Assembly: GCF_014837295.1 (NCBI RefSeq)
Contig: NZ_JACYHB010000003.1
Span: 124,001 to 188,000, forward strand
Direction of reading: 5' to 3'
Source: Cellulosimicrobium arenosum
Lineage (GTDB): Bacteria; Actinomycetota; Actinomycetes; Actinomycetales; Cellulomonadaceae
Length of the DNA stretch: 64,000 nucleotides
Below, in pieces: positions 41,672 through 50,625 of this stretch. The number at the start of each line of letters is the position of its first letter. Within the stretch, counting starts at the first letter, position 1. Below the pieces are notes generated by a model. It saw nothing but the letters and a program-made list of their open reading frames with translations, did no database searches and had not been told where the DNA came from. The position numbers and the translations under genes were made by a program.

Positions 41672-41730
41672 GTCGAACACGACATGAGGGTCGTTCTGGC
41701 GTCGGTGACGACCTTCGGATCGTGTTCGAC
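41672..41730. repeat. Convergent-junction palindrome, copy C
   Basis: Arms 41672-41700 and 41701-41730: GTCGAACACGACATGAGG against CCTTCGGATCGTGTTCGAC. Lies between the PlsC and ZIP genes. The outer 10 bp match copies B and D. Confidence 0.75.
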
Positions 41731-41750
41731 GGCGGGTGACGTCGTGGTCG

Positions 41751-42476
41751 TCAGTTCAGCGCGCTCAGGCCGAACGCCGTCGCGAAGCCCAGGACCGTCA
41801 CCAGACCGGTCACCGGGCCGCCGAACTCCGTCGCCTCCGGGATCATCGTGTCGACAAGCATCGTGAGCAGCGCCCCCGCGGCGAACGCCTGCACCACCGC
41901 GACCGTTGCACCCGACGCCGAGCCCAGCGCGAGGTAGCCCACGCCCGCCGCGACGGCGGAGACCGCCGTCGTGCCGCCCCACAGGAGCCAGAGCCGGCCG
42001 CGCGACGTCCCGGACTTCACCAGGCCCGACGTCGCGGACATCGCCTCCGGCAGGTTCGACAGGAACACCGCGGCGAGCATCGCGACGCTCACGCCGTTCC
42101 CGCCGACGAGCGTCGAGCCGAGCACGACCGACTCGGGGATCCCGTCGAGCACCGTCCCGAGCGCGATCGCGCCGCCGGACCCGTTCGACTGCTCGCCCGT
42201 CGACCGTTTGCGCCCGTTGCCGCCCATCCGGTCGATCAGCAGGTCCCCGACGAAGAACGTCAGCGCGCCGCCCGCGAGCCCCGCGAGCAGGACCCAGCCG
42301 CTCGCGCTGCGCGACGCGTCCTCCACGAGGTCGTACGCGACCGCACTGATCAGCACGCCTGCGCCGAACGCCATGATCAGCCCGATCGCGCGCTTCCCCG
42401 GCGGGCGCCACAGCACGACCGCCGCCCCGAGCAGCAACGACGAGCTCGCGAGGAGCCCCCACCAGAACCCGGCCAT
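41751..42476 (-). CDS. ZIP family metal transporter
   Basis: 241 residues, eight helices. TM4 carries TVLDGIPESVVLG and TM5 FLSNLPEAMSATSG, the polar metal-path motifs; the variable cytoplasmic loop (about 78-100, RMGGNGRKRSTGEQSNGSGG) is short and not His-rich. Takes up or releases Zn2+ or related ions. Its start is 119 bp from the divergent histidine kinase gene. Confidence 0.88.
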   Translation of the reverse strand: MAGFWWGLLASSSLLLGAAVVLWRPPGKRAIGLIMAFGAGVLISAVAYDLVEDASRSASGWVLLAGLAGGALTFFVGDLLIDRMGGNGRKRSTGEQSNGSGGAIALGTVLDGIPESVVLGSTLVGGNGVSVAMLAAVFLSNLPEAMSATSGLVKSGTSRGRLWLLWGGTTAVSAVAAGVGYLALGSASGATVAVVQAFAAGALLTMLVDTMIPEATEFGGPVTGLVTVLGFATAFGLSALN

Positions 42477-42543
42477 GGCCCCAGTTGACCAGGGTCTCGC
42501 GTGGCGTGCGCGCCGGGGCCACGACCCGGTGCCCGACGCCGTC

Positions 42544-42563
42544 CCTCCCCCTGGCGGGGGAGG
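42544..42563. repeat. Inverted repeat between ZIP and kinase genes
   Basis: CCTCCCCC-TGGC-GGGGGAGG, perfect 8-bp arms. It ends 20 bp before the CAGGAT -10 of the kinase gene, so it overlaps the -35 region and may be an operator. Confidence 0.45.
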
Positions 42564-42595
42564 CGCTCGCCGCCCCGGATGGGCAGGATGGGGGC

Positions 42596-43963
42596 GTGGC
42601 GCGCAGGGAGGGACCCGTCGACGACCGGCCCGTGATCGGTCCGCGCACGCGCCGCGTCATCGAGCCGCTGCGCAGCGCGTCGACCGTGCGGGCGGGCGTC
42701 TTCCTCGTGATCGGGGGAGTCGTCGCGGGCGCGTACCTCGTCCTCGTCGCGGGGTTCGCGCAGATGTTCGCCTCGCCGCAGACCCCGCGGGTGGCGACCG
42801 CGGTGCTCGCCGGGGTGTCCGCGGCGATCGCGTGCACGCCCCCGTTCCTCGCCCCGGTCCGCGCGCTCGAGATCGCCGCGGTCCGCACGTTCCTCGACCT
42901 CGACCTCCCGACTCCCGACGGAGCGACGCCACCGAGCTCTGCGACCCGCTGGCGGTCCGCGGCCTGGTACGGCCTGCACCTGGTGCTCGGCGCACTGGTG
43001 CTGCTCGTCGTGCTGCTCGCGGTGCCCGTGGCGATACAGCTCGCGCTGTCGGCGCTGGGCCTGGAGCCGATCCTGCTCACGGACTGGCGACCGTGGGACC
43101 TCGTGCCCGCCTGGGCCGGGGTGTGGGCCCTGGCGCTCGTCGCCGTCGCGCTGCTGCTCGTCCTCCCGTACGTCGCGGCGGGGGCTCGGGCGCTGCTGCG
43201 CCAGGCGGCGTGGCCGCTGCTCGGGCCCGACCAGTCCGAGCGGATCGCCGAGCTCGAGGCCGCCGCCGACCGGGCGGCGGAGCAGGGCCGGCTCGCACGC
43301 GACCTGCACGACTCCGTCGGGCACGCCCTGACGGTCACCACGCTCCAGGCGGCCGCGGCGTCGCGCCTCCTTGCGACCGACCCGGACGCGGCCCGGCGCG
43401 CGCTCACCGCGATCGAGGAGACCGGGCGCACCGCGATGGCGGACCTCGACCACGTCCTCGGGCTGCTGCGGACGGGTTCGGCCGGCCCGGACCGTCGTCC
43501 CGCCCGCACCCTCGCCGACGTGGACGCGCTGCTCGACGACGCTCGCCTCGCCGGGGCCGTGGTGCGGCGCACGGGTCCCGGCGCGGGCCAGGACCTGCCC
43601 CGGGCGACGTCGCTCGAGGCCTACCGCGTCGTCCAGGAGGCGCTGACGAACGCGCTGCGCCACGCCCCCGGCGCCCCGGTGGACGTCGAGGTGGGGACGG
43701 CGGTCGACCCGCGGGGAGCGCTGCGGGTCGAGATCCGCAACCCCGTCGGGTCGGAGGCTGCTCGCCCGGTGGGAGGTGGGAGAGGGATCGCCGGCATGGC
43801 CGAGCGGGTGCGCCTGCTGCGCGGTGACTTCTCCGCCGGGCCCGTCGTGCCTGTCGAGGTCGCCGGGCCGGGATCGGAGCCCGACGCCGGTACCTGGGTC
43901 GTGCGCGCGACGTTCCCCCTCGGAGCGGCCAGCGGGACCGGTGGGGGAGGTGCCGGCCGATGA
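42596..43963 (+). CDS. NarL-type sensor histidine kinase
   Basis: 455 residues. Helices near residues 30-55, 65-85, 122-150 and 168-195 form a membrane sensor. Then LARDLHDSVGHALTVTTLQ (H-box of the HisKA_3 type, His about 238), a dimer helix pair, EAYRVVQEALTNALRHAPG (N-box) and GGGRGIAGMAERVRLLRGDF (G-box). GTG 6 nt after CAGGAT, leaderless. Overlaps its response regulator by 4 nt. Confidence 0.9.
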   Translation: MARREGPVDDRPVIGPRTRRVIEPLRSASTVRAGVFLVIGGVVAGAYLVLVAGFAQMFASPQTPRVATAVLAGVSAAIACTPPFLAPVRALEIAAVRTFLDLDLPTPDGATPPSSATRWRSAAWYGLHLVLGALVLLVVLLAVPVAIQLALSALGLEPILLTDWRPWDLVPAWAGVWALALVAVALLLVLPYVAAGARALLRQAAWPLLGPDQSERIAELEAAADRAAEQGRLARDLHDSVGHALTVTTLQAAAASRLLATDPDAARRALTAIEETGRTAMADLDHVLGLLRTGSAGPDRRPARTLADVDALLDDARLAGAVVRRTGPGAGQDLPRATSLEAYRVVQEALTNALRHAPGAPVDVEVGTAVDPRGALRVEIRNPVGSEAARPVGGGRGIAGMAERVRLLRGDFSAGPVVPVEVAGPGSEPDAGTWVVRATFPLGAASGTGGGGAGR

Positions 43964-44613
43964 CCCGCACCGAGCGGATCCGTATCGTGCTCGTCGACGA
44001 CGAGCCCTTGGTCCGGACGGGACTGCGCGCGATCCTGGAGGCCGAGCCGGACCTCGACGTGGTCGGCGAGGCCGGCGACGGCGTCGAGGTCCCGGGCCTC
44101 GTCGAGGCCGCGCGGCCCGACGTCGTGCTCATGGACGTGCGCATGCCGCGCGTCGACGGGATCGCGGCGACCTCGGCGCTCCTCGCGCGCGACCCCGCGC
44201 CGCGCGTCCTGGTCGTCACGACGTTCGAGAACGACGACCACGTGCTCGACGCCCTGCGCGCCGGAGCGCACGGGTTCCTCCTCAAGCGCGCTCGCCCCGA
44301 GGAGTTCGTGCAGGCGGTCCGCGTCGTCGCACGTGGCGAGTCGCTGCTCTTCCCCGACGCGGTGCGCCGCCTCGCGACCGCGCGCCCGCCCGCGGGGGAC
44401 GAGCTGCGCGCCGCGCGGCTCACCGAGCGCGAGGGCGAGGTGCTGCGGCTCATGGCGACCGGTCTGTCGAACGCGGAGATCGCCGGCCGGTTGTACCTGG
44501 GCGTCGAGACAGTCCGCACGCACGTGGGCAACGTGCTCGCCAAGCTGGGGGTGCGGGACCGCACGCAGGCCGTGGTCCACGCCTACGAGTCGGGATTCGT
44601 CCGCACCGGCTGA
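43960..44613 (+). CDS. LuxR/NarL-family response regulator
   Basis: 217 residues. Receiver 8-125 with VLVDDEPLVRTGL, phospho-acceptor in VVLMDVRMPRVDG (about D57) and FLLKRARPEEF. LuxR helix-turn-helix 150-212: RLTEREGEVLRLMATGLSNAEIAGRL, GVETVRTHVGNVLAKLGVRDRTQAVVHAY (landmark). Works with the kinase encoded 4 nt upstream. The downstream DoxX gene and the divergent ZIP gene are candidate targets by position only. Confidence 0.93.
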   Translation: MTRTERIRIVLVDDEPLVRTGLRAILEAEPDLDVVGEAGDGVEVPGLVEAARPDVVLMDVRMPRVDGIAATSALLARDPAPRVLVVTTFENDDHVLDALRAGAHGFLLKRARPEEFVQAVRVVARGESLLFPDAVRRLATARPPAGDELRAARLTEREGEVLRLMATGLSNAEIAGRLYLGVETVRTHVGNVLAKLGVRDRTQAVVHAYESGFVRTG

Positions 44614-44666
44614 CTCGTGGTCGGCCCCGACGTTCGCGCATCGCCGACCGGTGCGAGGATCGACGG

Positions 44667-45110
44667 ATGGACTTCTCCGTGCTCACGCGTCCCACCCGCA
44701 CGTCCGTCCCCGCCACGATCACGCGCGTCGCGCTGGGCCTCGCGCTCGTCGGTGCAGGGATCAGCCACCTCACCGTCGCGCGGGAGGAGTTCCAGGCGCA
44801 GGTGCCGGGCTGGTTCCCGATCGACGAGGACGTGACGGTCCTGGCGTCCGGGGCGGTCGAGATCGCGCTCGGCAGCTCCCTCGTCGTGCTCTCGCGGTGG
44901 AAGGTGGCCGTGGGTCTGGTCGCCGCCGCATTCTTCGTCGTCATCTTCCCCGGCAACGTCGGGCAGTGGTTGGAGGGCACCGACGGGTTCGGCCTCGACA
45001 CGGACGCGAAGCGGTTCGGGCGGCTGTTCTTCCAGCCCGTGCTCGTGGCGCTGGCGCTGTGGTCGACGGGCGCGTTCCGGGCCGTGCGCGAGTCCCTCAC
45101 GCGCGACTGA
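44667..45110 (+). CDS. DoxX-like membrane protein
   Basis: 147 residues, four helices. Seen: TITRVALGLALVGAGISHLTVAREEFQAQVPGWFP and an EIALG helix, the small DoxX/DoxD-like pattern (the second landmark at about 20-50). ATG 6 nt after GAGGAT. Role unknown, possibly redox or thiol stress as for mycobacterial DoxX. Confidence 0.8.
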   Translation: MDFSVLTRPTRTSVPATITRVALGLALVGAGISHLTVAREEFQAQVPGWFPIDEDVTVLASGAVEIALGSSLVVLSRWKVAVGLVAAAFFVVIFPGNVGQWLEGTDGFGLDTDAKRFGRLFFQPVLVALALWSTGAFRAVRESLTRD

Positions 45111-45113
45111 CGT

Positions 45114-45151
45114 TCACCCGCCCGGGGGAGGAGCGTCACCGGGGCGGGTGA
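45114..45151 (+). terminator. Hairpin after the DoxX gene
   Basis: TCACCCGCCC (45114-45123) pairs perfectly with GGGCGGGTGA (45142-45151), 4 bp past the stop. Confidence 0.6.
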
Positions 45152-45160
45152 TCCGTGCGG

Positions 45161-45174
45161 CGTCCTGCAGGACG
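45161..45174. promoter_or_regulatory. Perfect 14-bp palindrome before the next membrane gene
   Basis: CGTCCTGCAGGACG, 11 bp upstream of ATG 45186. Operator-like; no dedicated regulator is adjacent. Confidence 0.45.
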
Positions 45175-45185
45175 AGCGTCGAGGT

Positions 45186-46349
45186 ATGAGCACACGACAC
45201 CCCGCACCCCCGTCCGCTCCTCCGTCCGTTCCTCCCCCCGCAGCCCGGGTGGTGACCGTCGGGAGCACGGCCGGGCACCAGCACGCCCGACGCCCCCGCG
45301 GTCGATGGATCGGACCGGTCGCCGCGCTGTGGTGGGGAGCCGGCGCCGCGATCGCGCTCGTCGTCACCCTGTCCGGCGGCGTGCTGCCCGTCGGTGACGC
45401 GAGCGACTCCGGCTTCGGCGCCCTCACCGTCGTTCCTGCGAGCGCCCTCTCCCCATGGATCGCCGTCCTCGCGCTCGTCGGGGCGGCCCTGGCGGTGTGG
45501 ACCTGGCGCGGCGGGCGTGCACGGCCGGTCCCGAGGGCGGTGCGCACCGCGACCGTCGCGGCCGTCGCCGTGGTCGCGGTCGGCGCCTCCGCCCTCGCCG
45601 ACGCCGCGATCCTCGCCCGGCTCGGCTACCTGCCGGTCACGCTGATCATGGCGCCGTTCGACCCGGTCATGCGGGCGGCGTTCGTCGACTTCGTGAACCC
45701 GGCCGTCGTGCTGCAGCTCGCGAGCCTCGGCGGGGCCGGTCTGCTCGCGGCGTCGGCGGTCCGGTTCGCGCGGCGCGGCGTCGGGGCGTGCGAGTCGTGC
45801 GGGCGTCGGCTCGCCGGGGCCGACCCGACCTGGACGACGCCGGTCGCGGCCGCCCGGTGGGGGCGTGCCGCCGCGCTCGTGGCCGCCGCGATCCCGGCCT
45901 TCTACGCCGTCACCCGCATCGCGTGGGCGCTGGGCATCCCGCTCGGCTTCTCGCCGGAGAACGTCGAGGAGCTGGCGGGGAGCGACGGTCTGGTGGCCGC
46001 GCTCGGACTCGGCACCTTCGCCGTCGTCGGCGCCGTCCTCACGCTCGGGCTGTTCCAGCGCTGGGGTGAGGTCTTCCCGCGGTGGATCGTCGGGCTCGCC
46101 GGGCGCCGCGTCCCCGTGAAGCTGGCCGTCGTGCCCGCGACGGTGGTCGCGATCGCCGTCCTGCCGGCCGGGCTGTCCATGATCCTGGTCGGCCTCAGCG
46201 GCGACAGCCCCATCGAGCTCACCGCCGACCAGTGGGGCGCCGTCGGCCCGACGCTGCTGTGGCCCCTCTGGTCGCTGACCCTGGCCGCGGCCACCTACGC
46301 CTACTGGCTACGCCGCCGCGAACCATGCACGACACGCCCCGACGCCTGA
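45186..46349 (+). CDS. Polytopic membrane protein of unknown function
   Basis: 387 residues: Pro-rich cytoplasmic start (1-40), then about eight helices in pairs, with a small cytoplasmic loop containing CESCGRRLAG (about 200-210), which looks like half a zinc knuckle. No transporter motif recognised. ATG has weak GAGG immediately upstream. Converges on the next gene through palindrome copy D. Confidence 0.7.
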   Translation: MSTRHPAPPSAPPSVPPPAARVVTVGSTAGHQHARRPRGRWIGPVAALWWGAGAAIALVVTLSGGVLPVGDASDSGFGALTVVPASALSPWIAVLALVGAALAVWTWRGGRARPVPRAVRTATVAAVAVVAVGASALADAAILARLGYLPVTLIMAPFDPVMRAAFVDFVNPAVVLQLASLGGAGLLAASAVRFARRGVGACESCGRRLAGADPTWTTPVAAARWGRAAALVAAAIPAFYAVTRIAWALGIPLGFSPENVEELAGSDGLVAALGLGTFAVVGAVLTLGLFQRWGEVFPRWIVGLAGRRVPVKLAVVPATVVAIAVLPAGLSMILVGLSGDSPIELTADQWGAVGPTLLWPLWSLTLAAATYAYWLRRREPCTTRPDA

Positions 46350-46363
46350 ACCCGTCGTCTGAT

Positions 46364-46434
46364 CCCGTCGCCGACCACGACCTGAGGGTCGCTATCGGTC
46401 GGGTAGCGACCCTCAGGTCGTGTTCGACGGCGGG
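46364..46434. repeat. Convergent-junction palindrome, copy D
   Basis: Arms 46364-46396 and 46401-46434 (33 bp, few mismatches), core CACGACCTGAGGGTCGCTA against TAGCGACCCTCAGGTCGTG, four-base centre. Best-matched copy of the family, again between convergent genes. Confidence 0.85.
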
Positions 46435-46441
46435 GGGGGGG

Positions 46442-47329
46442 TTACGACTGCGGCTCCTGTGGGCCGTCCTTGCCTGCGGTCAGGTCGCCGCAGCTCGTCT
46501 CCTGGGCGGTCGTGACGACCGCGTCGTCCGCGGCGGCACCCTCGGCGACGGTCTCCTCGTCCCCGTTGGTCGCGGTCTGCGCGTCCGTGTCCAGGTCGAC
46601 GAAGGTCCGCGACACGGTGAACGTGTCGCCGTCGTCGCCGGGTACCGCGTTCAGCCCGGCCAGGCGCAGCTCGCCCGACACCTCCGTGCAGCCCACCCCG
46701 GTGCCGAAGCCCGTGAAGCCCTTGTCGAACGTGTAGGGGTCGCCCTGCTCGTTCTGGGTCGGAGTCAGCGCGCAGCCGGCCGCTGAGAGCAGCAGCACCT
46801 CGCGTCCCGTGTCGACCAGCGCGACGGGCGCCGTCCCGTCCCCGGCCGCGACGACGTTCACGACGGCGCTCGCGACCTGCGGGCTCGCGGAGTCGATCGG
46901 GGTGGAGAACGTCGCGCCCGACGCCGTCGTGATGCCGAACGCGCGGTCCGCGCCCGGTGTGATCCACGCCGTGTCCGCCTGGCCGTCGCCGTCCACGTCG
47001 ACGATCTCGTGCGACCCCGCGCCGTCGGGCACGCCGTCGCCGGTCGCCGCGCAGCCCTCGGCAGCAGGCTCGGACGTCGTCTCCTCGTCCGTGGGCTCGC
47101 CGGAGGGAGACGCGGTCTCCGTCGGCTCCTCGGTCGCCGTGCCCGACGTCGCCGTGCCCGACGTCGGCGATGCGGGTTCCGCGTCGCCCGGCCGGTTGAC
47201 CAGCCACACCACGAGCGCCACCACGAGGACCGCGGCGATCGTCAGCACGACCCACGGCCAGGTGCGGCGCGAGGTCTCGCCCCGGCCGTCGGGGGTGGGG
47301 TCGGGTGGGGATGCGGTGGGCGTGGTCAT
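46442..47329 (-). CDS. Anchored extracytoplasmic protein with VCBS-like repeat
   Basis: 295 residues. Short cytoplasmic start with RR, one helix (about 25-48), a Thr/Ser/Pro/Glu-rich stalk (50-90) and an outer domain with VDVDGDGQADTAWI, a calcium-binding FG-GAP/VCBS-type loop. Four Cys (GCAATG, GCALT, GCTEV, SCGDL) could form disulfides. Function unknown. ATG 47329 chosen over the TTG four codons up. Confidence 0.75.
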   Translation of the reverse strand: MTTPTASPPDPTPDGRGETSRRTWPWVVLTIAAVLVVALVVWLVNRPGDAEPASPTSGTATSGTATEEPTETASPSGEPTDEETTSEPAAEGCAATGDGVPDGAGSHEIVDVDGDGQADTAWITPGADRAFGITTASGATFSTPIDSASPQVASAVVNVVAAGDGTAPVALVDTGREVLLLSAAGCALTPTQNEQGDPYTFDKGFTGFGTGVGCTEVSGELRLAGLNAVPGDDGDTFTVSRTFVDLDTDAQTATNGDEETVAEGAAADDAVVTTAQETSCGDLTAGKDGPQEPQS

Positions 47330-47387
47330 TCCCTCAGGCAATCATTGACACGCGGTCCTTGTCATCCCGGACGGAGGCAATGCCCTG

Positions 47388-47636
47388 CTATGACCCGGCC
47401 GTCGGGTTCCCCGGTGCGTGCACGCCGCGTGCCTGCCCGTACGCGACAGTCAGGGACTGTGCCCACCAGCCGTCCACGCCCTGCTTCTCGATCAGCCACG
47501 CCGCGACCCGTTCCTGGGACCACGTCGACGCGCCGTGCGCGTCGAGCAGGGTGAACCAGCTCTCGCGCGGTTGACCGGTCGCGACGGCGACCGCGTCGTC
47601 GCCGAGCGCGTCGGCGTGGTGACCGTCGGTGCTCAT
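47388..47636 (-). CDS. DUF4287-like small protein
   Basis: 82 residues. The order GQPRESWFTLLDAHGA, VAAWLIEKQGVDGWWAQSLTVAYGQARG is the DUF4287 pattern (helix, WxxLLD, GWWxQ). Probably cytoplasmic. ATG 6 nt after GACCCT. Role not known. Confidence 0.8.
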   Translation of the reverse strand: MSTDGHHADALGDDAVAVATGQPRESWFTLLDAHGASTWSQERVAAWLIEKQGVDGWWAQSLTVAYGQARGVHAPGNPTAGS

Positions 47637-47696
47637 GGGTCCAGGGTCGCATCGCGACCCGGCCCGCGCAGCAGATGTCAGGATCCGTCGCTGGTG

Positions 47697-48752
47697 TCAG
47701 TACCGGTAGGGGCGCAGCGCGGTCGCGAGGGACCGGGCGAGCGCGGCACCGTCACCACCCCGCGCGGTGGGGACGTCGGCCACGACCCGCGCGACGGTGC
47801 GCGCGTCGTCGCCCGGTGCGGGCAGCGGCGAGCCGTGGGACAGGACCTGCTGCGCCGGTGTCAGGGTGCGGATCGCGACCGCCGCGACGTGCCGGCGGTG
47901 CAGGCGGGCCGCTCGCGCATAGATCTCCGGGTCGTGCTGGCCGTCGTCCCCGACGAGAAGCCAGTCCACGTCGGGGAGCTCGTGGACCAGTCGGTCGAGG
48001 GAGTCGTTCTTGTGCGCGGGGCCGCTGCGGAACCAGCCCGTGTTCGTCGGACCCCAGTCGGTGAGCAGCAGCGGCCCGGGCGGGAACCCCTCGCGCTGGA
48101 GGAAGCGCCGCAGGTTCGCGGCCGTGTTCCACGCGCCCGTGGACAGGTACACGAACGGCGTCCCGGGATTCGCCGCGGCGATCCCCTGGTAGAGCCGCGC
48201 CATGCCCGGCACGGCCACGCGGGCGCTCGAGTGCCGGACGAACGTGTTCCACGCCGCGAGCAGCGGGCGCGGGACAGCGGTCACCATCGCCGTGTCGTCG
48301 ATGTCGGAGACGACGCCGAGCCGTCGCCCGTCCGCCACGACCCGCACGCGGCCGGTCGCGACGGAACCTGCCGCCGAGCGGAAGGTCACGTCGTGCCACC
48401 CGGGCGGGAGCGAGACGTCGACCATCATGTCGAGGTAGCCGCCGCGGTCGGACACGACGTCGAGGGCGAGGTCACCGATGTGGACCCGCACCTCCTCGCG
48501 CGAGGCGGGCGCGGTGAAGAAGTAGCGCCAGCCCCGGCGGTCGGCGGTAGTCGCCGGGTCGTACGCGGGGTTCGCGAGCAGGACCCGCCCGAGCACGCGC
48601 ACGCGGCGCTCGCTGCCGTACCCGGTGAACGGCTCGACGCGCGGGCGCCAGCCGCGGCTCTTCTGGAACCGGGAGAGGACGTCGCGCCAGCGGTCCTCGA
48701 TCCGGGCCGCCCGGTGGGGGCGCCGGGTGGGTGTGCTCGTGGTCGGCGGCAT
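47697..48752 (-). CDS. App1-like phosphatase (DUF2183)
   Basis: 351 residues. C-terminal half is a HAD-like phosphatase with GVVSDIDDTAMVTAV (catalytic DxDDT, about 145-160), FVYLSTGAWNTAANLRRFL, LLTDWGPTNTGWFRSGPAHK and LLVGDDGQHDPEIYARAA. The N-terminal half is a beta-sandwich with a DIALD-type strand. The family includes yeast phosphatidate phosphatase App1; the bacterial substrate is unknown. ATG 48752 is used, but GTG 48794 in the same frame is possible. Divergent from the next gene. Confidence 0.85.
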   Translation of the reverse strand: MPPTTSTPTRRPHRAARIEDRWRDVLSRFQKSRGWRPRVEPFTGYGSERRVRVLGRVLLANPAYDPATTADRRGWRYFFTAPASREEVRVHIGDLALDVVSDRGGYLDMMVDVSLPPGWHDVTFRSAAGSVATGRVRVVADGRRLGVVSDIDDTAMVTAVPRPLLAAWNTFVRHSSARVAVPGMARLYQGIAAANPGTPFVYLSTGAWNTAANLRRFLQREGFPPGPLLLTDWGPTNTGWFRSGPAHKNDSLDRLVHELPDVDWLLVGDDGQHDPEIYARAARLHRRHVAAVAIRTLTPAQQVLSHGSPLPAPGDDARTVARVVADVPTARGGDGAALARSLATALRPYRY

Positions 48753-48857
48753 GGTCGGTGCGGCGTCTCCGGTCGTCGTGGTCGGGGAACTCACCCTGTC
48801 ACAGGCGTCCGACGCTCGCGGGGTGCGGGAGGTGTGGCCGCGTCCTAGCGTGGCGGG

Positions 48858-49310
48858 GTGGGAGACGACGACGGCACCGCGGACCTGCCCGGCCGTGCGA
48901 CGCCCGCCGGTGTGAGCGACGCGACGGTGGACGCGCTCGGTGCGCTGAGCGAGGCGCTCGAGACGACCGAGCGGGCGCGCGGGCACCTGTACACGTTCCA
49001 CCAGCTCACCGGCGAGGCCGACCTCGCGCTCGGGGACGCGGTGGCGAAGCTGCGCACGGCGGGGCACGACGACGTCGCCGACCGGATCGCCGAGGACCTG
49101 GTCGGGCGCAACGTCGTCCCCGGGCACTGGACGTTCCAGCTCGTCGAGGAGTACGACGACGGCTACTGGTCGACCTTTCGCGAGCATGAGCGACGCGCTC
49201 GCGAAGAGCTCGCGGGCGGCGTCCGGCACCTGTTCGAGGCCCGCATGAAGCAGGACCGTCGCACGCACGGCAGACCGGGCCACGAGGCGACGCCGGTCCG
49301 GACCGACTGA
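48858..49310 (+). CDS. Conserved helical protein of unknown function
   Basis: 150 residues, mainly helical and acidic: ALGALSEALETTERARGHLY, FHQLTGEADLALGDAVAKL, then WTFQLVEEYDDGYWSTFREHER. GTG 6 nt after TAGCGT, leaderless. Looks like a conserved actinobacterial hypothetical; I cannot name it. Confidence 0.7.
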   Translation: MGDDDGTADLPGRATPAGVSDATVDALGALSEALETTERARGHLYTFHQLTGEADLALGDAVAKLRTAGHDDVADRIAEDLVGRNVVPGHWTFQLVEEYDDGYWSTFREHERRAREELAGGVRHLFEARMKQDRRTHGRPGHEATPVRTD

Positions 49311-49449
49311 CGAGCGGGCGACCGCAGGTGCGAGGGTGCGCCCGTCGCCGGTGCACGACGGCGCGGCCGGGCTCGTCGGCGGGGCGGCGGACCGATGAGT
49401 CCGCGCTCGTACTCCGGTCCCAGGGGGAGGACCGACGAGAGGACCGCGC

Positions 49450-50013
49450 GTGACCACCGCTGCTGACGACCGCACCCCGACCGACCGACCGGCGCCCGAC
49501 GGACCCGAGGGGACGCTTCTCCCCGGCTACAGCTCGCCCGGGGCGCGACCGGTGCCCTGGGAGACCGTCCGTCGCGTGCTCGAGCGCGCGGAGATCTCGT
49601 GGATCTCGACCGTGCGCCCGGACGGACGTCCGCACGTCACCCCGCTCATGACGGTCGTCGCGGACGGGTGCGTGCACGTCACGACCGGCCCCGAGGAGCG
49701 CAAGGCGCGCAACCTCGCCGAGAACCCGCGCGTCGTGCTGACCACGGGCACGAACGTGTACGTCGACGCGCTCGACGTCGTCGTGGAGGGTGCCGCGGTG
49801 CGGGTCACGGACGACGCGACGCTGCACCGGCTCGCCGAGCGGTGGCGGTGCAAGTACGGCGACGAGTGGACGTTCACGGTGCAGGACGGGACGTTCCGGC
49901 ACGGCGACGGCGGGGAGGCGCTCGTCTTCGCCGTGTGGCCGGAAGTCGTCTTCGCGTACGAGCGGACCGCCGAGCACGCGGCGATGCGGTGGCGTCTCGA
50001 CCCGACCGGGTAG
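49450..50013 (+). CDS. Pyridoxamine 5'-phosphate oxidase-like flavin-binding protein
   Basis: 187 residues, split beta-barrel. Seen: RVLERAEISWISTVRPDGRPHVTPLMTVV, then GPEERKARNLAENPRVVLTTG (landmarks at about 42-100), as in FMN- or F420-binding general-stress and detoxifying enzymes. GAGAGGA precedes the GTG. Cofactor cannot be fixed from sequence; F420 is possible. Confidence 0.82.
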   Translation: MTTAADDRTPTDRPAPDGPEGTLLPGYSSPGARPVPWETVRRVLERAEISWISTVRPDGRPHVTPLMTVVADGCVHVTTGPEERKARNLAENPRVVLTTGTNVYVDALDVVVEGAAVRVTDDATLHRLAERWRCKYGDEWTFTVQDGTFRHGDGGEALVFAVWPEVVFAYERTAEHAAMRWRLDPTG

Positions 50014-50029
50014 CCAGCGCCGTCGTGTC

Positions 50030-50625
50030 CGAAGCCTCTCGGGAGCTCGTCGTCGGCCCTCCGCGAGTCGGTCTGACAGGCTGCGGCCTTCAGGATGATC
50101 GCGCCGCACGCCCGGGATGCTGACCGTCGTCGTGCGGTCCGGCCGGATGGCGAGCTCGGCGTTCACCGTCCGCCGAAGCGCTTGCGTGCCTCCCTCGATC
50201 GCGACCATCTCTCGCCCGTGCAGCTTCTCGACGACGCGGGGCGCCGCGTGGTCGGAGATGAGGACGTCGACGACGTCTGGGTCGCCGGTCACCAGGTCGA
50301 CGGTTGCCGTGCCGCGTACGAACCGGTGGGCAGTGCTCTCGCGCGGATCGATCGAGGTGAGCATCGTGTAGCCGAGGTGCTCGAGCGCCCTGGCTGTCTT
50401 CCCGGCTATCCCGCGCGTCGTCTCCACGTGCAGGACGATGTCGACGTCGTTGGTCGGGCGTATGACGTCGAGACCGTGGGTGATCGTGTGAAGCTGGGTC
50501 ATGAGCCCACCGACGAGCGTCCACGAGGAGTGGGGGAGCGCGAGCTCGATCTCTGCGACGGTGGGCCACGGCGTGCCCCAGCCGCCAGATGGCGTCGGCA
50601 CCTGGATCGACGGCCGGTCAGCCAT
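50030..50625 (-). pseudogene. Frameshifted, truncated AbiEii-like nucleotidyltransferase
   Basis: Starts ATG 50625, overlapping the regulator gene by 8 nt. Residues 1-170 read well as a nucleotidyltransferase-like protein: WTLVGGLMTQLHTITHG (GG motif), RPTNDVDIVLHVE (DxD), HRFVRGTATVDLV and LAIRPDRTTTVSIPGV. After V, near 50105, the frame goes into an Arg-rich nonsense extension running antisense through the PNPOx gene. Shifted by one base the expected continuation GAIILKAAACQTDSRRADDE appears, then decays. So it has lost its frame and its 3' end. It was probably the toxin of a type IV-like pair. Confidence 0.75.

Noticed and set aside
49391-49415. Hammerhead-ribozyme-like CGATGAGTCC before the PNPOx gene
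   Set aside because: The CTGATGA core is altered and I see no matching GAAA and cleavage-site stem nearby; it is better read as a small GGAC/GTCC hairpin.
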